Source: Blasia pusilla (Eukaryota > Marchantiophyta > Marchantiopsida > Blasiales). From it: a stretch of 64,000 bases of DNA. The notes under the pieces are model-generated. The model was not told the DNA's origin. It did not search any database and saw nothing but the letters and a program-made list of their open reading frames with translations. Position 1 is the first letter of the stretch. Every line of letters starts with the position of its first letter. This document shows positions 45,981 through 58,190 of this stretch, in pieces. The DNA lies in NCBI GenBank assembly GCA_050084515.1, contig CM114274.1, forward strand, positions 38,998,001 to 39,062,000, written 5' to 3'. The position numbers were made by a program, and so were the translations under genes.

Positions 45981-48900
45981 TCATCGGGGATCACCATCAT
46001 GCGCAGCTGAGGTAGTGGGTACACCGCCTCGCCAATATCCCGACTTAGACAGCCCACTGTCCACTAAAAATTTCAAGTAAGAGGATTCCAGCTCTGCGTA
46101 CGACTTTCGCATATCCTCGTAGTCTTCCTTTTCTCTCAGGACTACATCTTCCTCTGCTTCCATACTCAGAATTTCCTGCTTGCACATAAAGAACAAAATA
46201 ATATTAGCCTCCCAAATCACCCCTATGACAACGCCACAGAACCACTTTTGGAAACCTCCCTTGACAGGGGAAAATAACCAGATTGCACAACAATCGGTTC
46301 ACACTCACACCCTTTAAGTATTACAAATCTATCCTCTGCTACAATATATCTGTAACCATGTCGGTCTAAAGACCTTACCCGTTAAGTATTATGTGACCTT
46401 GACAATCTACTCTAAATATTATCCTGGTAAAAGAAAAATTGAAGATAAGTCAACACAATACCCTAGTTTTCTCTCGCACGCTGGGATCCATTACACCTGA
46501 CACTTCAGAACTCCAGATATTATCTGTTGGCCAAGAATTCTGCAAAAAGTTCATACAGAAAATCAGTATTACACAAGAATACGGAAAGAGGTTTGCACAA
46601 TACAGGACTAAGCTGCATTCATTAGGAAAAATGTGCACAAGCTCCATAGGGCATCAATTGTAACAATTCATCACAGTTCAGCTCAAGGACAAATTCCATA
46701 GTGCTCCTTACCATGGAATTGGGTCCTTCCTCAGCATCAGAGTCTCTATCCTCGTCTAGTATCCTCTGCCAACGTTTTGCTTTTGGCATATGTGACACAT
46801 TATATGCTTCCCACTCAGCTTGCCGCTTGACTTGTTCCTGATCCATGTGGACATAAAGGGCATCCACGATGCATCTTATACAGAAACCCAGGAGGGGAGC
46901 TATCAGTAACATTGGGACTGTGAACTTTGCCTGCATATTGACCAGCATCGCCACAGAGTTTGTTAAGCAGACAGCAAAAGGTGGAAAGTGACCCAGAAGG
47001 TTTAGGGACATAGTTTTGGTGACAAAATATTATGGCACATAACATGCCGCAGCCTTCCTGGCGAAGAGTATGACAAGAAAAGGAAAGCTGAACACCCAGC
47101 ACACAGACAATACTTAAAAGAAAGTCGTTTACATGAAACCAAGCAATGTTGACTACCTTCCTAACCCATACATGAATTGCTACCCCAGGAATAGTTTTGC
47201 ACAAGCATTCAACTAAGTCATCTGAGACCACAAAGTCAGTGACTTACAAGGCTGGGCCCCAGAGATGGTAGTACAGATGCTGCTATATACTGATTTTTGG
47301 AATCTTGGGTGGAACTTCTAGAAGAAGTCTCTTGTCCTCCAGCATTTGAAGAACTTCCTTGCTGATACACAACTCTCAGCGACGATGCTCTCATATCGTA
47401 TCCTCTGGGAATAGGAAACTCATCTAAGTCCACTGTAGGACCTCTGATCTGTTACAAGGTACACCTTCGTTAATGCTCACTACAGAACCAGGAACGCCTG
47501 TAAAAAAAGCCAAGTGGAACAAGGAAGGCAAAAACAAAACTGAACACTCTCTACCATTCCAAATCCTGGGTTTTACTCCCCATTTTTCCTAAAAATTGCT
47601 CACAAGTAGGAAATATTCTTTATTTTACGTCACATTACATGTAAATCGAAAAAAGGGGAGAAAATCCGAGTAGCTTCAAAATCGAAGTATTTCCTTGTCA
47701 GAAATTGATCAGCATCTGACCAGTCACATAGACCGACATAGAGCCTTCAAGAGTTCAGCTCACATGGTCATAAAGTTGTCGCGACACCAGAGATTCGTTG
47801 GACGTCTGAACCCACGAATATCACATCACGCTCTACTCAACGTTCAATCTCAACACAAATAGAAAGGACGAAGCGATGAGTAGAAATCTGACCCGTTGAT
47901 AGGCCTTCGTTTCAGCAGGCATGATCAGATGTTGGCCAGTCAACAACAGATTCACATCGCCAATGTTGTTAACCTGGGCTAAGAGTTGAACGGAAGTATC
48001 GTACTTCTTCGCTATTGATGTCAACGTATCCCCACTGCAATTTGAATGAGCCACACACGATGTCAATGTGACGCGCGTACCAGCAATCGCGGAACCTTCT
48101 GCAAAAACAAGGAACCGAAACCTCTGCTTTCCTACACGACGAACCAATCAAAATAGGACTTCGACTACATATTCGACATGCGAGCAGTTCGAGATTCGAG
48201 GACTCCCAAGGGGGTGGAACTTGATGCGTTATCAATTCCTCCTCCGCAAGTCAAAAATAGCTACAAATTACCATTACAACATAATCATCCACACAAGCAC
48301 GGACAACGACGATGTTCGGATCGTCTGCGTGTTGCGATTCGGCAACCAACGAACGCAGGTGACCGCTACGTACTCTTGAACTTGATAGGAAACTGTAGCT
48401 TGAACCTCGGAAGACAGTTCGGAATAAGAAGATCCGACATCCGACTGGGCTGCTGAAACCGGAAGTTTTATCCTCGCCTGCAACGAAAGTCTTCTTCAGC
48501 ACTCTAACTGACATTGTGGCAGAAGAAACTAAGTACACACAAAACTCCATATCATCAAGTATAATCCGCACACGAATGAAAACAGGCAAGTCAGTGGCAA
48601 ACTCTCAGAGGCTATCATACACTTTGCCACAATGCCTTCGGCTCAACAGAGGAGAATCTGCATGCAGTTCTTCTTGCTGAGCTAGGACTTCCCTGCCACT
48701 CTGCACTGCCCAACAAGACGGAGGTGGGCGAGGACGGACCTCGTTCCGTGACGAAGATCGTCTGTTCATCATCCCGTTCTTCCCGGAGATTGATGCAAAG
48801 CACTTCGGGGGCCCGGGCAGATGACAGCAAACAGTCGACCGTCTCAACACACATCCCACGCTCCCCGCTGTAGCATACGAAGTTCCGCCTATGTACCCAC

Positions 48901-49540
48901 AGCTACCGTCTGTTCGGACAGGCTCCTCTTGTTTGGCATGGCCGTCGTCAGCAGCTCTACTGTTGCGCTGTACGCTCGACTGAACTAAGTGGCAAAGTCC
49001 AACAGAAACACCTTCATCCCAGGATCCCACAAGAAACGCGTCGCCTCTCCTTGACTTCTCTCTGGACCATTTCGAAAAACCTCCTTCCCCACCGAAAAAT
49101 CCCTTCAAAGAACCGGTTTGCGAGCACATGTCCGAGTGCAGATAGCCTGAACGAGAATCTACCCTTAAGGAGCACACGCTCGGGCCGGTAACATCAGCAA
49201 CCTGCATCAATCTCTCCGGCACCGACTCCTGCCCTAATTTACAACTTCTCCGCAGCCCACCATTAGATCTTTCACGACTAGGCTGACAGATTTCCCGGCT
49301 CCTACACGACGAAGAGTTCACTGCACCATACACCTGATCTACTCCTGGAACTCTCCAAGCACACGATTTCCCATGCCCTGAGCTTCTTCCCGAGAGAAAA
49401 ACGCCGTAAGAGGACGGAGCACCCTGCGCAGCTCCGCTATCTGCTAGCCTGATGCAAGCCACACACTCACTCAACGACTGAGACGAGGCTACTACACTGG
49501 ACGCCAACTCCATAGAAGCAACAAACACAGCACTCGCCAC
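45981..49540 (-). CDS. LysM-domain protein with one C-terminal membrane segment, 6 exons
   Basis: Exons, 5' to 3': 49540-48623, 48477-48374, 48034-47893, 47448-47248, 46930-46712, 46175-45981. All junctions are GT-AG and in phase, giving 1,779 nt, or 592 aa. Residues 1-306 are a low-complexity, Ser/Gly/Cys-rich head beginning MASAVFVASMELASSVVASS, possibly an organelle-targeting region. The LysM domain, about residues 339-388, is split across exons 2 and 3 and reads VQDGDTLTSIAKKYD to LLTGQHLIMP. LysM domains bind N-acetylglucosamine-containing glycans such as chitin or peptidoglycan. Residues 458-482 are hydrophobic (FTVPMLLIAPLLGFCIRCIV), giving one membrane span, followed by a charged tail of about 110 residues. 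There is no kinase domain, so it is not a LysM receptor kinase. The exon 1 donor (GTGTAT) is the least certain join. Confidence 0.82.
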
Positions 49541-50590
49541 CTTCTCAGCGCTGGCCTCCTACTCCACCATCACACCCTCCGATTCAAATCCAAGTGCCTC
49601 CTCCGCACAACAGCCCCGTCTCCTCCACCCCTTCCTCCCGCGCAAGCGGCACAAAACGCCACGAGAGCCCCTTCCTGCCCGCCCGAGCGCCGACCCAGAG
49701 AGCTCCACATGAAACACAGCCTCGCGCAGCACGAATGCACACACGGCCTACCTCTACAACCCGCACGACGATCCGAGAAAGCGCGAAAACCCACCGCTCG
49801 AACTCCGGATGAAGCGCTCGCGAAGACGGGACGAACGAAAGAACGAAAGAAACTCCGTTTCTGTCAGTTGCAGGTGTTGTTGGCATGTCATAGATCTGAC
49901 TTACCGACCGTAGGCTCTCTCGGTCCAGTCGGGGGGTACGTACGTACATGGCACCGCCACTAGCCCGCGGTACTAACGGTTGCCCTCTAGTAACTTTAAC
50001 AGAATCGTACTGTGCTAACGCGTGTCAGGTGGGGTAGGGTCGGCCGAGGCGAGGCGAGGCGAGGACCGCAAGCTCGGCTCGGCTCGGCTCGGCTCGGCTC
50101 GGGACTCGGGTGAGGGAACAAAGTCCGAAGTCAAACTCATTTGGCGTATGCGACTCCTCTGTCCAGGTGCACACTCTGTCATGGGAGCCATCCATCCCAT
50201 CCACCCACGAGCTCAAGAAGGACGGACGGACGGAAGCAACTTGGCGTGGGTGCTCTCATCGTGAAGGAAGCAACTTTAGTCATGTGCATCGTGACGGGAG
50301 TAGGAGGTCTCAAAGGGGGGTTAGACCCTATGGGTGCCTCCTTAGGTGTTCGTTAGGAGTTTAGGTGCCTCATCCTGCTGCTTTCCGACCTCATACATGT
50401 GTTGCCCAGGAAAATAAATAAATCAATAGTCATGCTTGGAAAATCTTCTCACTATCATATGTCAAGCTAAAATTGTTTGCAAATCTATTCTTTTAACATA
50501 GGAGCGGTTTTTTTTCCCACTTGGCATGGGTAAGGAATGAGAAGGGGGAGGGGGGCATTCAAGTAAATATGTTTAAGGGACCATGGAGTG
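49541..50590. other. GC-rich region upstream of the LysM gene
   Basis: A C-rich plus strand (G-rich on the coding strand) close to 49541 is likely 5' untranslated and promoter DNA of the minus-strand gene. Many overlapping frames reflect composition only. Short microsatellites follow at 49937-49949 (ACGT units) and 50047-50104. Confidence 0.5.
50047..50104. repeat. Two adjacent pentanucleotide microsatellites
   Basis: GAGGC-type units run from about 50047 to 50064. After a short spacer, CTCGG-type units run from about 50073 to 50104. Confidence 0.9.
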
Positions 50591-50823
50591 GATCGTGCAT
50601 TGCACAATCCCCTCACGGGTCCTAGCTAGTAAGCAATCATCCTTTAGTACTAGTAATACTAGTTAGGACCCGTGAGGGGACTGTGAGATGCACGCTCCCT
50701 AATCCTAAACATCTCGGTCCCGGTCCCAAACTTTGAATACACCTTGAATGCCCCCTCTATCCGAATGCCCATACCACGCAGTGTGTTCAAATGACACGTG
50801 GTGGACTATCCCTTGTCGCCACT
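50591..50823 (+). repeat. Inverted pair of the ACTAGGTAGGACCCG family (copies B and C)
   Basis: Left arm 50591-50630, read in reverse, is ACTAGCTAGGACCCGTGAGG and onward. Right arm 50658-50697 is ACTAGTTAGGACCCGTGAGG and onward. They face away from each other across 27 bases. The right copy continues to 50823 with the same body as 27022-27162; the left continues to about 50530 with a more diverged body. Confidence 0.75.
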
Positions 50824-52900
50824 TGAGGAGAATATAGTGAAACTAATACATTATACACATGTTAAAATTAGAAAGTCACAAATAAATAGTAAAGATAAGT
50901 TTAGTTTAAATATATGGATAATCATGAGATGCTAATTTTGATTTTTTTAAATGCTTATTTTTTCCCTTATCAGTTTAGAAAGAAATAAATTATCCTTATC
51001 TTTCCAACCCCTGTCTCTCGATTAGTAAAAAAAAATCAATCATTTTGATCCAAAGTTTATATCAAAATATTCTTTAGAAATCCCTCACAATTAAAGCTTG
51101 AAAACTTTTTTTAAAAATCATCTTTTTGAAAATAAGAAAACTAATTTTGAAAATTGAAAATAAATTATCATGAAAAATACTCACCATATTTTCATGAAGA
51201 AAATATGGTGAGTATAAATTTATTTTTAAAAGTGATATAATTATGAAAACATCTTTTCTACTCAAGTTCTGGGTTAGTATAAGCAAACTTGGACTAAAAT
51301 TGAAAAATTCAAAGGCTTCACATGTTGCCTTCATTGGGAGCATCTCAACAAGGGCTAACACCCTTAATAGTATGATAGTAGATTAAAGGTTTTATAATTT
51401 TTTGAAAATAAAAATATGTAGGTATGAGGCTACATATATAAAAATATGTAAGAGCTAAGAACGGAGAGGCTCTAATTGAGACCCCTTAGTAAGTGTGGCC
51501 GCCCTAGAGGATGGTTGGGATGTTGAAATTTGCTAGTCCTTACTAGGAACCCCAAATGGATTTGGAGCCCTCTAGTTGCTCCATCTCCTCGCATGCCAAC
51601 TAATTTAATGTCACATGTACTTTACTAAATTTTCAACTTTAGATATTGGAACATGCTACTCCACTCCCATGTAATTTAACCCTAGTAACGTTGGGGCCAC
51701 GTTGGCTTTTACAAGGGTGAGTCTAGGCTTGCACTATAAGGCTCCACAATGGGGTAGGGGAATCTTATGGCCCTTGGCGAGTGGGAGTCATACGATATCT
51801 TTGGTTGGATATTTCATAAGGTCAAATCTTGGACTAATATGATGTATTGTTGGAACATACAAGGGCCATATAGAAGCTTGGAAGAAGGATATGAGATTTT
51901 ACTTTCCACATGAGGCACTTATAGTTTACTAATGTCCAACATGTATCGTGTTATGGCTAGGAGCTTCATTATTTGACTCTCACAAGATTAGATCTCATTT
52001 ACTTTTTTTGGTTTGGTTATCAATTTTTCTTGTCACCACAAAAACCTCATCTTCATGTAGTGAGAATAATTCCATAATGGGTGATGTTTCCTTGAGTTTG
52101 GACACGCTTTGGAGATCCATAAGTCACGAACCTTGGAAGTATCTATGGAGAAGGACCCTCTCTCTCCCCCTACCTACTTGAGTTTTGGAATCATGAGTTA
52201 ACCATGTATTGTGTTTGGCTATTTTTCAAGTTGTAAGCCGAGGAACCGTTGGGGATTCACACCTTGCAAGATTAGCCATGATGCTCTCACTTGGGAGAGC
52301 GACATGGGAAGATTAGTCAAGAGTTATGGCCCAAGACTTCAATTCTTAGGGGACAACTATGCACATTAGAATACTCCCTCCCAATTATCACTTGGCTAGG
52401 AAACGCACGTCTAGTTAGGGTCTCCAAGATCCAAACCAAGTGTTGTGCTCAATAGTCTCTAGGTTTAAACTCTTTGCAATGCAAGCAAGGTGGAGTAGAG
52501 GTCAAACTCAGTGATAACATGAATGTACGGATGTAGATTGGGTACAAAGTGTCTTTGAAAGAAGATCCTAGTCCTATATGTTTTTAGATCTGGAAGTATT
52601 ATAGTATAGTAAGATTTGAAAAATATCCAAAGTTTGCCTCATCATTAGCAAAATCAGAAATAGCAGAGCAACCATTGCGACATGTAAGTGAATTTGGCTA
52701 GAACATTATTATAGATATATGCTTAAAATGTTCAAATCCAACTATCATATATGTGATAACATCAATAACATTCATTTTATATTTAGTCTACAATTTCATG
52801 TGATATGTCGCAATTGTAAGAGAGCATAAAGAGGGCAAGTGTTTATGCTTATTGGTCTAAGATATCTTGCTTGGGATGTAGGGAACTTGTGTGTGTAGTT
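50824..52900. other. AT-rich intergenic DNA
   Basis: No gene seen. A perfect 17-bp hairpin lies at 51177-51215. Confidence 0.55.
51177..51215. repeat. Perfect 17-bp hairpin
   Basis: ATACTCACCATATTTTC (51177-51193) and GAAAATATGGTGAGTAT (51199-51215) pair fully around the loop ATGAA. Confidence 0.9.
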
Positions 52901-53010
52901 TGTTTCGGGCCCATTTGGCGCTCTGTAGAGGAACTTACCATTTTGAGTAAATTCCTTTTTTTTGCATGATTGACTTTCTATTTTTGAAGGTGCCCTTGAC
53001 CCACTTTACA
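52901..53010 (+). repeat. LTR-like repeat, copy 4 (diverged fragment)
   Basis: Matches 7695-7800: CATTTGG-GC, then GAGGAACTTA, then ATGATTGACTTTCTATTTTT, then GCCCTTGACC. This ties the sequence to the family of the 7.6 kb repeat. Confidence 0.6.
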
Positions 53011-56000
53011 GGACTAGCATTTGAGAGGTGGCTTGTGTGACTAAACAACAAGGGTGCACATGGAGAAATTCCGTGTCTGTGGACTTATGTCCTTCCCTAG
53101 GACTAACATGTTTGTGTGGGCTTGGGTTCCTACGGCCCATACAAACACATTTGCCCCCATGCTCGCCCCATCCCCAATGTAGACCCGGGCTCGGCCATGC
53201 CACACCCAATCCAAACAATCGATCGTCAATTCTTACCACCCACTTTGTAGCCCGCACTCCCGTTTGATTTGAGCCTGCAAGGGCGATCAAGGTACCAAAA
53301 AACCCCACGAAAGGGACCCGTTAGGCATATCCGTCCCATGGAAGGACAAGTCTATTTCCATGCAACCTTGACCACAAGAGGTGGGATTAAGTAAACCCAC
53401 AAGAGGAAACTAATGGGTGACAAGCTATGATGCCCTAGGTTTTCATGTTGTTGAAGAAATTTCACACACCATCAATGGTGCCTAGACAATCGATTGTACC
53501 TACATGTGGTATGTGTACGTTTATATTACAAGGAGTTGGAGGGATGACTCCTAGGTCGGCTTATGTGGAACCAATGTCGAGTAAATTATTATGAATGCCC
53601 ACTATAATGTGTCGTGCTCCAATTTTTTTCCCATAATGGACTTGACAACGATGGGAGTTGGACCATCTAATGTGTTTTTGGTTGGATATCATGTTATGTA
53701 AGCGGAACAAGCTTATTTCCTCTCATATACATAGGTAGTCAGCGAAGATGTGGTGGACCGACCCTCAGAGCATATGTTTGGGATGTTCGCCATTTAATCG
53801 TGGGAGGTTGTAGCTACTAGGTTGGTTTATACAATGAGCAATGGTGACATTAGCTACAGTGTTTTGGATAACCAGAGGCAAATAACATTTGTGTTTCTTA
53901 AGAGGAGATGTTGACACCTTTTGATACCATACTTGTTGTGTGAGAGTGTCTAGAGAAGGATGTGAGAGTTCTAGATTTCTATGTTAGTTTTGGTTACAAA
54001 CTTGCAAATAAGTATATTAGTGTGTGTAGATCAAGAGGGGTGAGATTGCATCATGAGTCTTATTATGCTGAGAGGCAAGGTTGGTCCAAAAAATCTTGAG
54101 TCATTACTAAAACCCGATCCAAATTTTCTTTCAAAACAAAATTCAAATTTCCATCGGTCTAAATTGGGGAAAGAAGAACATATGGGATATAAAGTATCGG
54201 GTGTCCCTTCAAATTTGTTACATGGGTAGCAAAGATCCGTGAGGTGATTTTGTTCACATTTGTTTGTGTTAATATCTACTTAGGCGGCACACATCTATGG
54301 GATACATTTTCTTAGTCCTTATTTGACTTCAATTTGGACAATCAATTATCACATTTCTTGTCCAAATGGAAATCAAAAAAATTTCAATCATTGTTATGTC
54401 TTCAAAGTTATTTCAATACTTTTTTTCCTTTGACAAAATTTCCTATCCTTGTTTGGAAAAAATCTGTTTTTATTTTTACAAAATTTTGCTCCAATACAAA
54501 ATATTTTGATTTCCTTAAGGCTACTCAAATTAAAAATTTCCCCATTACAAAATTACAAAATTTTCCTCTAAACGTTTTCAGTCCATTGTGCGTATATCTG
54601 TCTTTTTTGTGATCGAATTATTTCATGTCGATTTTCCCAACCACAAGAAATTAAGACTAACATTCTTCCTTTGTATTTTCAATAGTAAGAAAACGGGAGT
54701 CTCCTACCCTCCTTTTATTTCTTCACCTCATGAATCGATCAACCCTTCCCCATTATTATTGTTTTCCAGGTTCGAGTGTGTGGCCCTATGCGAGGGGGAA
54801 TTAATTATTAAATTCGTGTGAGGGACACATGGATAAATTAAATTCGATGATGAGAAAAAAAAATGGATGGATTAGATGATGAAAAAAAAATGGTGTATGC
54901 GAGGACCCTAAATAAAATAAATACTATGCATGAGAATTTATACATATGAGGGAATATAATATTGACAACTTTTGGTGTACACTTTCATTTAACGGTTTCT
55001 CTTTTCATTACACCATAAATGATACAAGTCCACTATAAGTCTTTGCATGGGGAATTTGTGCGTATTAAATATTATAAAAAAATGGTGAAAGATTGAACCT
55101 TTGAAAGGTATCTTCGAAACCGCAACACAAAAAGTTCTAGCCCATGAATATTTTCTTTTCATTCAAATTGTGGATTTTGTTCAAAAAATAATAACAAATA
55201 AAATAATAAAATTAAGGGGATTAAATATGAATTATAGGGCTAGACTATAGTCGTTATGCTTACCACGAAACCCTTCCATGTCGATACAAAAAATTGTCAA
55301 TATTCTGGAAAAGAAACTTCAAAGAAATTCGATATAAATCATCTATCACTTGGAGCTGGAATTTTTTTAAGAGAAAAGATTTAAATATTGTATTCAATTG
55401 AGCGTGTTTTCATCCAATGAAAGAAGTACATAATTATTGAAATCATAACTAAAAAAACCCTCAAGAATGTTAATTTTCATGAGTTACTCGACACGAGGGT
55501 ACAGTCCCCTACCTACCCCTTGTACACATTATTTATGGACGTTTTATGCGATTCACTTATGATAATTTATCTATGTCCACAATTCTTCATTGATAGGCTC
55601 ACTTGATGTACCCTTGTACTCCATGTTTCATTTTCCAAGGCGGGTACTACTCCAAAATAAAAGAGAAAAAGAAAAATAGTACTTGTGAACAAATTAGGAG
55701 GTTGTGTGTGAATATGTCTAAGTGGACGATTAATCTCTAATTTAGCTGGAAGTGGCGATAAACGACGAGATTAAGTTATGTGTTTTTCACATGAAGTTTT
55801 AGAATGGGAGGACTATGTTGGCTCAAAACCAATAACTCCATGATGAAGAGGTATGAAATACAATCTTTTTTTTTTAGATTAGTCTCTGTATTTTATTTTA
55901 TTTTTTGGAATGGTGCACCTTTCTTCCTCTCCAAATTTGCTATATTTCCGTTTTGGAACAAAATGATCATAGAGGGCAACAAATAAGTAAAAGATTGGAG

Positions 56001-57035
56001 TATATTGTGACTTACCAAAAGAAAAGGTAGGAGTTTATATTTAGAAAAATCTCATCCGTTCTTGAATCTTGGCATGTGGGAATGAATATTCACATCACTA
56101 ATGACATCCGTCCATGACTTCTATTTAAGGGGGAAGCCCACAATTGTATCTCCACAATTTTCTAGCCTTAAATGGAGGAAAAGGGTCTAGTTGTATATTC
56201 GATGGGTCCCCTACTTACTCATCGTCCGACTAAAAAGCCATATCTAATTTTGGGTTATGTTGTTGTACCACCACATGTTACCATTTAATGCGTAATATGA
56301 AGTTTTATAATATTTCGACATAAATTATCGTATTATTCGTGCACCAAAGCAAGAAAACACCGAAGGAAGATTCTTGGGATACTCCATATAGACTCACCAT
56401 TTTTGGACGAAAGAAGTTTGGGTAATATTTTTTTGAGAAACAAGCAAAGAATCCAATGAATTAACGAATGAAATGGATTAAAGAATCCATTAAACCCGGG
56501 CCATTACAACTTGGATAGGAAAGAAAAAAGGAGAACCAAACGAAGTAGCTAGCTTCATCAACAATAGCTTGAGTTGTATACACAAGGAGGATGAGTTAAA
56601 AGTTAATGTAGGCTTCATTTCATGTGCTTGACCTTACCTTTAAAAATATAAAATTTCAATGGTATATCTTAAACCGTGGGATGCATTGGATGGATCAAAG
56701 AGGGAGGAAACTCCACATGGCAACGACAAGCAAGCTACTTTTTTTAGTGCTTCCAAAGGCGCTAAAAATTGTTCACTTTTTCATTTTATGTTCTATTTTG
56801 AAGTTCTTGTTCCATAATTATGAAACTGGAAACATTAAACACCATCCAGGTCGGTCAAAACTACGCAACCTCAAATTATAAGTCATGTATTTTCCTCTAA
56901 AATGACCATAGTGGATGTGTCATTCACTTCCAACCCACTTCATCTATAGTATTATTTGAGGAGCACTTCTCAAATAGCCACACCTAGCATTTTTGACACC
57001 TTCAAATGGTGACATGTGACGGCCATACATATGTA
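53011..57035. other. Intergenic DNA, mostly AT-rich
   Basis: A small GC-richer island at 53040-53330 has overlapping frames on both strands with no known motif, and a hairpin pairing TGTTTGTGTGGGC (53109-53121) with GCCCATACAAACA (53135-53147), one mismatch. The remainder shows no gene or RNA. Confidence 0.5.
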
Positions 57036-57079
57036 AAGGACCCGTGCGATGCACGGTCTCTCACAGGCCCTACCTAGTC
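57036..57079 (-). repeat. ACTAGGTAGGACCCG family, short copy D
   Basis: The reverse complement begins ACTAGGTAGGGCCTGTGAGA and ends CATCGCACGGGTCC, matching the terminal 45 bp of the copies at 27022 and 50658. The body of the element is absent. Confidence 0.6.
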
Positions 57080-57380
57080 CAATGAAGGTACACATTTTTT
57101 TTTTTTATCTATACTAGATTTTCTCATTTATGTATAGAGTCCCAAAAGTCTCGTCGCATCTTTTCGTTTCGTATGAAAAATGGTGATAGTTCAAAAAAAG
57201 AAGAAGAGGTGTGGCATAGTACCCCATTGCATTATCTTATATTGTCCTCTACGGCGGCCTTAGATCGGACACTTGACCTCATCTCACACGTTAAAAAAGT
57301 TTTTAAAAAGAAAACTCATGTTCCTCTAGGATAAGTAGTGCCAGTGAAATGACCCTCACTCGTGTAATTTAGGCTTCACG

Positions 57381-58190
57381 CATCCTAAAGAGAGTCGTGT
57401 CCGATTACCGTAGAACAGAGATACCTCCCACCTCCGGTCATTGCATCCTAGTGAGAGTCACGTCTGAATATCATAGAACGGAGACCTCCCACCTCCGATC
57501 CTTGCATCCTAGGATCCGGACCCATGCTTCTGGCTCCTTGTCCAATCGCAATTGGGGTCGTTGTGATGGTAGTATTGCTACCGCAAGAATAGTGTTATTT
57601 CCTTCTCGTTGGGTGGTAACAAAGTCGTAGAGATTTGCGCCTTATGTTCTAACGGCATGAATTCTGCTGATGTCCCATGAATCCCATCGGTCGCCATTGG
57701 GTCGTTGCGATGGTAGTATTGCAACGGCAAGAATAGTGTTATTTCCTTCTCGTTGGGTGGTAACAAAGTTGCAGAGATTTGCACCTTATGTTCTAACGGC
57801 ATGAATTCTTCTGATGTCCCATGAATCCCATCTGTCGCAGTTGGGTCGTTGCGATGGTAGTTTTGCAACCGCAAGAATAATGTTATTTTCTTCTCGTCAA
57901 GTGGTACAAAGTCGCAAAAACTTGCGCCATGTGTTCTATTCTAATGATGTGAATTCTATTCAAGTCCCATGGATCCCATCCGTTGGATCAACCAAGATCC
58001 GGAACCGTGCAACCTGGTCCACGCTACCTCGGCTGCATGATATCTCCCACCTCCGATCATTACATCCTAATGAGAATTGCATCCGATTACCATCAAACGG
58101 AGATACCTCCCATCTCTAGTTATTGCATCCTAGCGAGAGTTGCTTGGATTGCCATAGAACGGAGATACCTCCTACCTCCGGTCATCCGTG
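57381..58190. repeat. Nested tandem array: three 145-bp units flanked by 61-63-bp units
   Basis: Units starting at 57547, 57692 and 57836 repeat at 145 and 144 bp (GTCGTTG-GATGGTAGT, TTCTCGTTGGGTGGTA, TGTCCCATGAATCCCATC). Short units with CATCCTA-GAGAGT and GAGATACCTCCCACCTCCGG lie on both sides: 57381, 57444 and 57505 on the left; from about 58040 to 58190 on the right (58063, 58126). Confidence 0.85.

Noticed and set aside
48099-48147. LysM exon starting upstream of 48034
   Set aside because: The frame is open, but the acceptor at 48035-48036 restores VQDGDTL across the junction in correct phase and matches the LysM start far better.
53006-53308. Overlapping frames on both strands as genes
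   Set aside because: No motif, both strands open through local GC content, and it abuts a repeat fragment.
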